Source: Bacillota bacterium | Lineage (GTDB): Bacteria; Bacillota; Clostridia; Lachnospirales; Lachnospiraceae | Assembly (NCBI GenBank): GCA_023424235.1 | Contig: JAFAEB010000261.1 | Coordinates: 1 to 11,684, forward strand | Direction of reading: 5' to 3' | DNA: 11,684 nt | Part shown: in pieces, positions 7,001 to 11,684 of the stretch | Position numbering within the stretch: position 1 is the first letter of the stretch | How the letters are laid out: the number at the start of each line of letters is the position of its first letter | The notes under the pieces: model-generated | What the model saw: only the letters and a program-made list of their open reading frames with translations | The model's database searches: none | Told to the model about the DNA's origin: nothing | Program-made: the position numbers and the translations under genes

Positions 7001-8979
7001 ATGATTATGTATATTATGGAACTTATGTAGGTTCTATCATGTATCGTTATCATCCAGAAATACATAAGGATAAAAACCCTGAATTGGTATATGACATTGG
7101 AAATCATCAAGATAGACCGTTTGCTCTTACATCAGGAGATAATAAGTTATTTGTTGGTAATGTAGCTGATTATGGTGTATTGGGTGGTACTTTAGCAATT
7201 TATGATGAACCTACTAATACATGGACACAATACGATAACGTGGTAAAAGATCAAGCAATCATTGGTCTTGCTTACAAAGATGGTTTATTATATGGTAGTA
7301 CTACGGTATGGGGTGGTTTAGGTATTGAACCAAGCGAGAAAGAAGCAAAGATATTTGTTTGGGATGTTGAACAAGGTAAGAAGATTGATGAATTTACTCC
7401 TTCAATTCCATTTATTGATGAAGCTCCAAGAATGATTGGTGAATTATCATTTGGTCCAGACGGATATTTATGGGGTATAGTAGAAGGAACATTATTTGCA
7501 TTAGATGTTTCAACACAAGAAGTAGTAAAAAGTCTAGTAGTTTCACCAAGCTTATATAACTCAAGTAAATGGAAGCCTTTCCGTATCGAATGGGCTCCAG
7601 ATGGTATTATGTACACATCGATGGGAAGAAAATTAGTGGCAGTAGATACGGATACTATGCGATACAAAGTTATTAACACGACGATGATTAATGACATGAC
7701 AGTAGGTATCGATGGAACGATCTATTTTGCACCAAATGCTGGAACAAAACTATATAAAATTGAAGTTCCACAAACAAATGCAACGCTTCGTAATGTTACT
7801 GTGGGAGGAAAGGCTATAGAAAACTTCTCTCCAGGAACATTAGAGTATACAGTTACTCGACCATCTGACATGACAGTTGTGGCTTTACCAGTAATTGAAA
7901 AGGCAACAACAGAAGTTATTAACAATGAAAATAAAATGCAAATTAAAGTGCTTGCAGAAGACAAAAAGTCTACTTTAACTTATACCTTTAATTGGACAGA
8001 TGTTATAGCTCCTGTGGATCCTCCAGTGAACCCACCTGTCAATCCGCCAGTAGTAGACGAACCAGAAGTAACTCCTCCAGTAATTGAAACTCCTGTTGAC
8101 ATGAAAAAATATCTTGATGAAGTAGAAGTTAAAGATAAGATCTTATTATATGTTGGAGGAACAAAAGATAATCGTAGTAACCTTTCTTTAACCTATCCTT
8201 CTAATTTAGTCGTAGTAGATAAATTTAGTGCAACTACGAGTAAAGATAGAGTAGAAATGATGATTAATACGATCGTATCTGAAAGAGTAAAGGGGAACAA
8301 AGTTGATAGTTCATCTGGAGAAGTTATTAGCTTAGACAAACAAGGTAATATTACTGCTAATGGTGAAGGAACTGCAACAATTACTACAGTAATTACTCTA
8401 AAAGACGGAAGTAATAAGACCTTTACTACAACAGTTAAGGTAGATAAAGCGTCTATTTCCTTTACAAAGAGTGTATCTGTTATGCATGTAAAAGAAAATA
8501 CCAGTTTAGAAGTGGAAGTAAAGGGCTATGACCTTAGTACACTACAATGGGGAACCAAAGAAGTCTCAATTGTAACAGTAGGAAGAAATACTGGTAAACT
8601 AGAAGCATCTGTGACAGCTAAATCAGTAGGTGAAGATACTCTGTATGTAAGAGTAAAAGACAAGAATGGCAAATGGGTAAGAGAAGAACTTACAATTGTT
8701 GTTGAAAAACCGTCCATTAGCTTTACAAGATCGACTTCTAAAATGAAAGTTGGAGACAAGGTTACATTCGAAATTGAAGTAAAAGGTTATGACATTAGTA
8801 CACTTGAGTGGAGAACAAAGGAAGCTTCTATCGTAACCGTAGGAAAAAATACAGGTGAATTACAAGCGAGAGTTACAGCAAAATCTAAAGGAAACGATAC
8901 GCTGTATGTAAGAGTAAAAAACAATGATGGAGAGTGGGTTACAAAAACCATTTCTATTACGGTAACAAAAGCTAAATAG
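4066..8979 (+). CDS. Very large secreted modular protein: CBM4/9-like domains, tandem beta-propellers, Ig-like repeats
   Basis: A 1637-residue exported protein of unknown exact function. A signal peptide (basic MRRKR, hydrophobic core, likely cleavage VSA|QE after 33) is followed by three beta-sandwich modules resembling carbohydrate-binding families 4/9 (about 46-215, 260-420, 434-588); modules 2 and 3 open with N-P-x-F-E-E, and the modules close with YLDNV, YLDDI and YFDEV. Residues 600-1235 hold about 14 blade-like repeats of ~45 residues, several with DGxxY or DGxxW. Then come a cadherin-like module (1237-1312), a Pro-rich linker (1314-1345), an Ig-like module (1346-1461) and two repeats (1463-1549, 1550-1637) about 62% identical. 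No LPXTG, SLH, dockerin or C-terminal membrane segment is seen, so it is probably released or held non-covalently. No catalytic motif was recognised; extracellular polysaccharide binding is inferred, and a propeller-type lyase or hydrolase cannot be excluded. The gene appears monocistronic. Confidence 0.9.
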   Translation: MRRKRITKRVLSVFLALSMVFGGNTITSVPVSAQENGVSTLAEEAKTPGWGMTSGSVGLVEISKTQVKTGTQSLHIKDELADKYLEVVSDPIQVVSGSALVVSGSAIAVSGSAISVGQTYELTADVYAVSQTNSLEVTVKYYDSSQKLLGTDMNSAGISNLFKFTEKNVWKTINFDFKPVTGTTEMRIVIKCGGGTNQNMIDAYLDNVTILDFDTKDVIEGVVPNGGFEEEVVTKPVDPKPPVDPEEPKEPEVPVVIEPANAIKNPSFEEEVGADGRIPGWNRAEGAVGTTEVSTVQKFDGDKSLYFVDSSTSTWLKLVSDPVKVEAGKEYILKGQAYMLSNKGRLNFYLNYFNSNDEVISNSGNSLFGIGQGVIKEQWSPMEITLKIPENTVYVTIVLEIMGSGGANLVDTYLDDISLTCSTVDVPPVELAEEIQNPGFEEALVDGKIPNWQFAEATDGIMNLSSDIVHTGKNSLYFNDNDNKKMLRVISDKFKVEPSTSYLSQAFTYVKSQSHNVVFEIYYYDANDKQVSVKTEMFSSVSLGTEKWTAIKVASTSPANAVSARIAFYSGEISYTEAYFDEVILTKVVAGEPLDREYGEPVDLGEMVKVNLGQAAAISKNALGEWEIYFVSNGLTGTFYALDAFTGEIKFKEVLPNTGAAVWAITIGADKNVYVGSTEDGKMHRYIPTEKKVENLGAVTPSTWIWDLEATTDGKIYGGTFADKKGGRVFEYDIETKSIRDYGIIESGKDYVRGIAVDDTYIYAAMGTPKKLMKIHRESGEATEIYVEGYTGFDGMMDNVFVINNKLCVSVQTNKMVIMDKDTLEIESTFMYTNMLSTPHPDFPNLIYYRYLTQFYQYDFNTKQSTEIKFSSPLSSDVTRVKDMVFINEDPDDEPLLAMIIQNGEYLLIDPVNAEIKLNMMLNVGGSAVNIQALESWNKDGKLYLGGYQRGMTIYNPYTNTIEKSLPSFAQPEGIGFLNDYVYYGTYVGSIMYRYHPEIHKDKNPELVYDIGNHQDRPFALTSGDNKLFVGNVADYGVLGGTLAIYDEPTNTWTQYDNVVKDQAIIGLAYKDGLLYGSTTVWGGLGIEPSEKEAKIFVWDVEQGKKIDEFTPSIPFIDEAPRMIGELSFGPDGYLWGIVEGTLFALDVSTQEVVKSLVVSPSLYNSSKWKPFRIEWAPDGIMYTSMGRKLVAVDTDTMRYKVINTTMINDMTVGIDGTIYFAPNAGTKLYKIEVPQTNATLRNVTVGGKAIENFSPGTLEYTVTRPSDMTVVALPVIEKATTEVINNENKMQIKVLAEDKKSTLTYTFNWTDVIAPVDPPVNPPVNPPVVDEPEVTPPVIETPVDMKKYLDEVEVKDKILLYVGGTKDNRSNLSLTYPSNLVVVDKFSATTSKDRVEMMINTIVSERVKGNKVDSSSGEVISLDKQGNITANGEGTATITTVITLKDGSNKTFTTTVKVDKASISFTKSVSVMHVKENTSLEVEVKGYDLSTLQWGTKEVSIVTVGRNTGKLEASVTAKSVGEDTLYVRVKDKNGKWVREELTIVVEKPSISFTRSTSKMKVGDKVTFEIEVKGYDISTLEWRTKEASIVTVGKNTGELQARVTAKSKGNDTLYVRVKNNDGEWVTKTISITVTKAK
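4345..4407 (+). repeat. Three tandem 21-base units encoding a VSGSA heptad insertion
   Basis: Residues 94-114 read VVSGSAL, VVSGSAI, AVSGSAI. Aligned with modules 2 and 3 (VSDPVKVEAGKEY; ISDKFKVEPSTSY), this block is an extra piece placed after VSDPIQV in module 1. The units differ at synonymous positions (TCT/TCC/TCA, GGT/GGA/GGT, GCT/GCA/GCT) while VSGSA is kept. Confidence 0.8.
8452..8976 (+). repeat. Tandem C-terminal 87-residue protein repeat
   Basis: Residues 1463-1549 and 1550-1637 align at a constant offset of 87 with no gaps until the last residue; about 54 of 87 positions are identical. Both contain VKGYD-[LI]-STL, SIVTVG-[RK]-NTG and DTLYVRVK. They look like beta-rich Ig-like modules and end the protein. 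Ligand and role are unknown; cell-wall or polysaccharide attachment is only a guess. Confidence 0.8.
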
Positions 8980-8990
8980 TTAATCTTTGA

Positions 8991-9029
8991 AGCTGTGCAA
9001 CTATATAAATGGTTGCACAGTTCTTTTTA
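8991..9029 (+). terminator. Rho-independent terminator of the secreted-protein gene
   Basis: CTGTGCAAC (8993-9001) pairs perfectly with GTTGCACAG (9012-9020) across a ten-base AT-rich loop, extended by a G-T and an A-T pair, and is followed by TTCTTTTT. It begins 11 bases after the stop codon. Confidence 0.9.
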
Positions 9030-9361
9030 TATTGAATGAAAAGATTAAAGCTTCTTTTTAGGTATAAATAAGTTTAAGATAGATGTACTTTATATCGACT
9101 ATTTCCTTTTCCATTGTTTTATCTATCAGCTTTTGTAAGCTTAATAGATTTATATCTATGTAAGATAGTCTTGATTTATAAAATAAAATAATAATATAAT
9201 TTATAATAGATAGAATCAATAAAATAAACGTGATAAAATATCGGAAGTATAATGATAGTTGAAAAGATTACATCGAAAAGGTTAGTAGGTTGACTTTGTA
9301 TTTAGTTATTATATTAAGATTAAAAGCCATGAAGGATAAAGGGTAATAGACAGGAGGAACT
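9030..9361. other. AT-rich intergenic region before the ketopantoate reductase-like gene
   Basis: No gene was found here. The stretch carries several short inverted motifs of the ATCTA/TAGAT type, including a 6-bp hairpin ATAGAT-TTAT-ATCTAT at 9144-9159 and AGCTT/AAGCT at 9128-9141, of no clear role. The most likely promoter of the next gene is listed separately. Confidence 0.4.
9290..9317 (+). promoter_or_regulatory. Candidate promoter of the ketopantoate reductase-like gene
   Basis: TTGACT (9290-9295) lies 16 bases before TATTAA (9312-9317). The -35 is good and the -10 moderate. The start would fall about 40 bases before the ATG. Another TATAAT at 9248-9253 has no matching -35. Confidence 0.35.
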
Positions 9362-10282
9362 ATGAGCAAAAGAGAAATAAGAAAAGTAAGTATAATTGGA
9401 ATGGGAGCATTGGGACTATTATATGGTTCTCATATGGTAAAACATTTGGGGATGGATGCAGTTGATTTTATAATGGAAGATAACCGGCTAGAGAAGTATA
9501 AGAATCAGACCTTTTATTGCAATGGGGAAGCGATTAAGTTTAAATTAACTAAGGATAGTGAAGCAAGGCCAGCGGAGTTGCTTATTGTTGCTGTTAAATA
9601 CACAGGGTTGGAAGAAGCACTTATTTCAATGAAGAGATGTATAGGACCGGATACAATAATCCTATCCGTACTTAATGGAATATCAAGTGAGAAAGTAATC
9701 GGTGCACAGTATGGTATGGATAGGGTTATCTATACCATTGCTCAAGGTATGGATGCAATGAAGTTCGATAACAAGCTACAATATACACATATGGGGAAAT
9801 TGCATATTGGAATTGTGGATGAAAAGCAAGTAGATAAGATTAATTGTGTAAGAACCTTCTTTGATAAGATAGAGTTGCCTTATGTGGTGGAAGAGGATAT
9901 TTTACATCGCTTATGGAGTAAGTTTATGTTAAATGTTGGGGTTAATCAGACATGTATGGTTTATAATACGAATTATGCAGGAGTTTTAACCTATGGTGAA
10001 GCTAATCGCACCATGATAGCTGCCATGCGTGAAGTAATTGCTGTAGCAAATGCAGAAGGAATCAAACTATCAGAGGCAGATTTAAACCAATACATTGAAA
10101 TTATAGGGAAGCTTAATCCGAATGGAACGCCTTCTATGGGACAGGATCGCATTAATTGTAAACCATCAGAAGTTGAATTGTTTGCAGGAACTGTGATAGA
10201 CATGGCAAAAAAACATAAGATATATGTACCAACAAATGAATTTTTATATAGACAAGTAAAGGAAATTGAAGGACAATATTGA
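9362..10282 (+). CDS. panE: 2-dehydropantoate 2-reductase family protein (ketopantoate reductase, PanE/ApbA)
   Basis: This family reduces ketopantoate to pantoate with NADPH in the cytoplasm, a step toward pantothenate and coenzyme A. The 306-residue length is typical. The N-terminal Rossmann fold has GMGALG at 13-18. Asn105 in LNGI, Lys187 in LWSKFMLN with Asn191, and Glu270 in PSEVELFAG match in position the substrate-binding and catalytic Asn, Lys and Glu of PanE. The PSMGQD stretch near 257-262 is also family-like. The start is supported by CAGGAGG just upstream. No panB, panC or panD gene is adjacent, so the pantothenate role rests on the family alone; many genomes hold PanE-like paralogues acting on other 2-keto acids. 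A separate AraC-type regulator gene follows after 158 bases, with no clear terminator between. Confidence 0.8.
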   Translation: MSKREIRKVSIIGMGALGLLYGSHMVKHLGMDAVDFIMEDNRLEKYKNQTFYCNGEAIKFKLTKDSEARPAELLIVAVKYTGLEEALISMKRCIGPDTIILSVLNGISSEKVIGAQYGMDRVIYTIAQGMDAMKFDNKLQYTHMGKLHIGIVDEKQVDKINCVRTFFDKIELPYVVEEDILHRLWSKFMLNVGVNQTCMVYNTNYAGVLTYGEANRTMIAAMREVIAVANAEGIKLSEADLNQYIEIIGKLNPNGTPSMGQDRINCKPSEVELFAGTVIDMAKKHKIYVPTNEFLYRQVKEIEGQY

Positions 10283-10387
10283 TAAGATAATAGAAGTAAA
10301 ATATAAGTTAGTAGACAGTGATTACCATACCTACACGTATATTTAACACAAAAATATATTAAGTAGTACAAATTTGTGCATGAATAG

Positions 10388-10418
10388 TTGCTACATGGAG
10401 AAGACAGGATGCTATACT
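10388..10418 (+). promoter_or_regulatory. Weak candidate promoter of the araC-type gene
   Basis: TATACT (10413-10418) resembles a -10 box; TTGCTA (10388-10393) is the nearest -35-like element, with a long 19-base spacer. An imperfect palindrome GTACAAATTTGTGC lies upstream at 10366-10379 and might be a regulator site. The leader would be very short, about 16 bases. Confidence 0.25.
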
Positions 10419-10427
10419 TTATTTGAA

Positions 10428-10434
10428 AGGAAGG
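10428..10434 (+). promoter_or_regulatory. Ribosome binding site that fixes the start of the araC-type gene
   Basis: AGGAAGG is followed after six bases by ATG at 10441. An in-frame TTG at 10423 precedes and abuts this site and is therefore unlikely to start the protein, which should begin MDWLTKMNEALEYIE like other members of this family. Confidence 0.8.
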
Positions 10435-10440
10435 TGTTTT

Positions 10441-11337
10441 ATGGATTGGCTAACAAAAATGAATGAAGCGCTAGAATATATCGAATGTAATTTAACGGAG
10501 GAGATTGATTTAACCATAGTAGCCCAAAAAGCATGTTGTTCTTCCTATAATTTTCAGCGTATGTTCTCATTTATAACGGATATATCGCTGGCTGAATATA
10601 TACGTAGAAGACGTTTGACACAAGCTGCTCTTGAGCTACAAAATTCCAATGCTAAAGTAATTGATATAGCTTTAAAATATGGGTATGATTCTCCAGTTTC
10701 TTTTTCTAGAGCATTTACTAACATCCATGGTATTACCCCAAACGAAGCGAAACAACCTGGAGTACAACTCAAAGCTTATCCTAAATTATCCTTCCATATT
10801 TCAATTAAAGGAGGAAATGAAATGAAATACAGAATTGAAACAAAAGAAGCTTTTGATGTGTTTGGAATTGAAACAATAGCATCCTTATCAGGGGAAGATG
10901 GCTTTATGAGTCCATCTGAATTATGGAGAGCATCACATGCAAATGGGGATTATGAGAGATTATTTAACGCATCAGGGGAATTGCCTGAATTTATTACTGA
11001 GGATTTATGTAAAATTCATGGTGTTGAGAATTACCGAAAGACAGAAGGGAATACCTTTCCATACATGTTATGCTCCTTTGTCTCAAAGAGCTCAAAGACT
11101 GATAATTTTAAAATCCAGCACATACCAGCACAGACATATGCTATTTTTCCTTCAGAAAAATTTAAATGGGATGAGGATTTTTCAGAAGTTTTAAGAAATC
11201 TACAAAAAAGATTTTACTCTGAATGGTTACCTACTGCCAATTATGAAAGAGTTTCTGCCGCAAACTTTGAAATTTATGGTGGTGACAAAGAATATGGATA
11301 TATCGAGCTATGGTTTCCAGTTAGACAATTAACTTAA
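10441..11337 (+). CDS. AraC-family transcriptional regulator with C-terminal GyrI-like effector-binding domain
   Basis: A 298-residue regulator of the Rob-like type, with the DNA-binding domain first. The double helix-turn-helix covers roughly residues 5-105. The first recognition region contains CSSYNFQRMFSFITD (33-47), and the AraC signature KVIDIALKYGYDSPVSFSRAF (72-92) is followed by the family-typical HGITPNEAK. A GyrI-like (AraC effector-binding) domain runs from about Met128 to the end, opening with MKYRIETKEAFDVFGIE and closing with YIELWFPV. In this family the domain binds small, often hydrophobic or cationic molecules and controls activity. Neighbouring panE gives no clue to the target. 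The start follows AGGAAGG at six bases. A second ribosome binding site and ATG lie inside the gene exactly at the domain boundary. No terminator was found after the stop. Confidence 0.88.
   Translation: MDWLTKMNEALEYIECNLTEEIDLTIVAQKACCSSYNFQRMFSFITDISLAEYIRRRRLTQAALELQNSNAKVIDIALKYGYDSPVSFSRAFTNIHGITPNEAKQPGVQLKAYPKLSFHISIKGGNEMKYRIETKEAFDVFGIETIASLSGEDGFMSPSELWRASHANGDYERLFNASGELPEFITEDLCKIHGVENYRKTEGNTFPYMLCSFVSKSSKTDNFKIQHIPAQTYAIFPSEKFKWDEDFSEVLRNLQKRFYSEWLPTANYERVSAANFEIYGGDKEYGYIELWFPVRQLT
10807..10824 (+). promoter_or_regulatory. Internal ribosome binding site and ATG at the effector-domain boundary
   Basis: AAAGGAGG (10807-10814) is followed after seven bases by an in-frame ATG (10822-10824), codon 128 of the AraC-type gene. 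It would give a 171-residue free GyrI-like domain. The same bases encode KGGNEM, so coding constraint could also produce the match. Confidence 0.45.
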
Positions 11338-11580
11338 GATATAAGTCTAATTTGAACCATTTCCAATCTATTTTTTAATGATATTAAAAGTATTACAAAA
11401 GCATTGTTTATGCATTACCTTACGAACCATTCAAACTACATCGTAATCATTTCTCTATGATACAGCGGGAATTAGGAGTGGCGATACATAAATTAAAATT
11501 TTTTCAAATGGTATAAGTCATAGACCGACTTTAGAAATCTATAATCGAAAGGTATCATAATTTAAAGTATAGAGAGGATT
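11338..11580. other. Gene-poor stretch between the araC-type gene and a group II intron
   Basis: No intact gene and no clear terminator are visible. The part from 11391 to 11560 may be a decayed coding segment (listed separately). The right end of the stretch is the 3' exon flank of the intron. Confidence 0.4.
11391..11560 (+). pseudogene. Possible decayed coding segment with a frameshift
   Basis: An open frame 11391-11513 reads like protein (for example YALPYEPFKLHRNHF) and stops at TAA 11514-11516. Adding one T to the six-T run just before 11505 would join it to a second frame containing ISHRPTLEIYNRK, which ends at TAA 11558-11560. There is no start codon with a ribosome binding site. The LEIY ending faintly recalls GyrI-like domains, but no family can be assigned. 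It could be chance in AT-rich DNA. Confidence 0.25.
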
Positions 11581-11684
11581 ATAGAGTGGGTCAGAGGGCT
11601 TGCCCTCCTTCCCCTCATCAAACCGTACGTGAGGTTCTCCCTCATACGGCTTTCCGACATTCTTCTTTCTACAGCTTTATGTCA
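11581..11684 (-). mobile_element. Group II intron, 3' end only (runs off the right edge)
   Basis: Read on the minus strand, the last 104 bases contain a recognisable domain V followed by a domain VI hairpin and an intron-like 3' terminus ACTCTAT ending at 11581. Domain VI has a GAGGGG/CCC-A-CTC stem leaving a bulged A (11587), seven bases from the end, as expected for the lariat branch point. Group II introns are self-splicing ribozymes and retroelements; the reverse transcriptase, usually in domain IV, would lie beyond the window. The 3' exon is the DNA to the left of 11581. Insertion orientation is opposite to the araC-type gene. Confidence 0.8.
11620..11653 (-). ncRNA. Group II intron domain V (catalytic hairpin)
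   Basis: A 34-base hairpin, the canonical length. The minus strand starts AAAGCCGTATGAGG and ends CCTCACGTACGGTTT. It has the AGC catalytic triad in the lower stem, a two-base CG bulge on the 3' side, an upper TGAGG/CCTCA stem and a GAGAA loop resembling the usual GNRA loop. This combination is diagnostic of domain V. Confidence 0.85.

Noticed and set aside
7272..7697. 141-codon minus-strand frame inside the propeller region
   Set aside because: It is a shadow of the strongly supported plus-strand coding sequence, with no start signals of its own.
9071..9084. 14-base match AGTTTAAGATAGAT shared with 2516-2529
   Set aside because: A match of this length is expected by chance in AT-rich intergenic DNA of this size and has no structural context.
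9991..10371. 126-codon minus-strand frame over the end of panE
   Set aside because: It is antisense to conserved PanE residues including Glu270; no ribosome binding site or family resemblance.
10423..10440. TTG start giving six extra residues on the AraC-type regulator
   Set aside because: It precedes and abuts the AGGAAGG site that serves the ATG at 10441.
10937..11194. 85-codon plus-strand frame within the araC-type gene
   Set aside because: Out-of-frame shadow of the GyrI-like domain coding sequence.
1..11684. CRISPR array, tRNA, rRNA or insertion-sequence transposase
   Set aside because: No regularly spaced direct repeats, no tRNA-like cloverleaf, no rRNA sequence and no transposase frame were seen.

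Overview
The window looks like a chromosomal segment from an AT-rich, low-GC Firmicute, most likely a Clostridia/Lachnospiraceae-type anaerobe. Grounds are the strong AAGGAGG-type ribosome binding sites, AGA-rich and AT-rich codon use, a rbsK-rbsD-rbsA gene order, and a very large secreted modular protein with carbohydrate-binding-like domains. A plant-polysaccharide degrader resembling Lachnoclostridium phytofermentans is possible, but that is inference only.

Left part (1-3700): a ribose uptake and activation operon runs on the minus strand as rbsK (ribokinase), rbsD (ribose pyranase), rbsA (ABC ATPase, cut by the left edge). A LacI-family regulator, probably RbsR, is transcribed divergently. 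The 327-base gap between them holds two well-formed divergent sigma-A-type promoters and two copies of a GATAAAACGTTTTATC-type operator whose centres are 75 bp apart. The regulator ends at a very long hairpin (3627-3688).

Middle part (3700-9030): a single gene of 1637 codons (true start 4066) encodes a secreted multidomain protein. In order it has a signal peptide, three CBM4/9-like beta-sandwich modules, about 14 beta-propeller blades (probably two tandem seven-bladed propellers), a cadherin-like module, a proline-rich linker, an Ig-like module and two closely related C-terminal repeats. The first CBM-like module carries a three-unit heptad VSGSA insertion. The gene is closed by a clear rho-independent terminator and appears to be transcribed alone.

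Right part (9030-11684): a ketopantoate-reductase-family gene, then an AraC-type regulator with a GyrI-like effector-binding domain. The AraC gene contains an internal Shine-Dalgarno plus ATG exactly at the start of the effector domain. After a gene-poor stretch with a possible decayed ORF, the window ends inside the 3' end of a group II intron on the minus strand. Its domain V and domain VI are recognisable, and the intron/exon junction lies at about 11581.

How the parts relate: the rbs genes and RbsR form one coherent sugar-responsive unit. The secreted protein could bind extracellular polysaccharide, but no catalytic motif was recognised. The panE-like and araC genes have no obvious functional tie to the rest.
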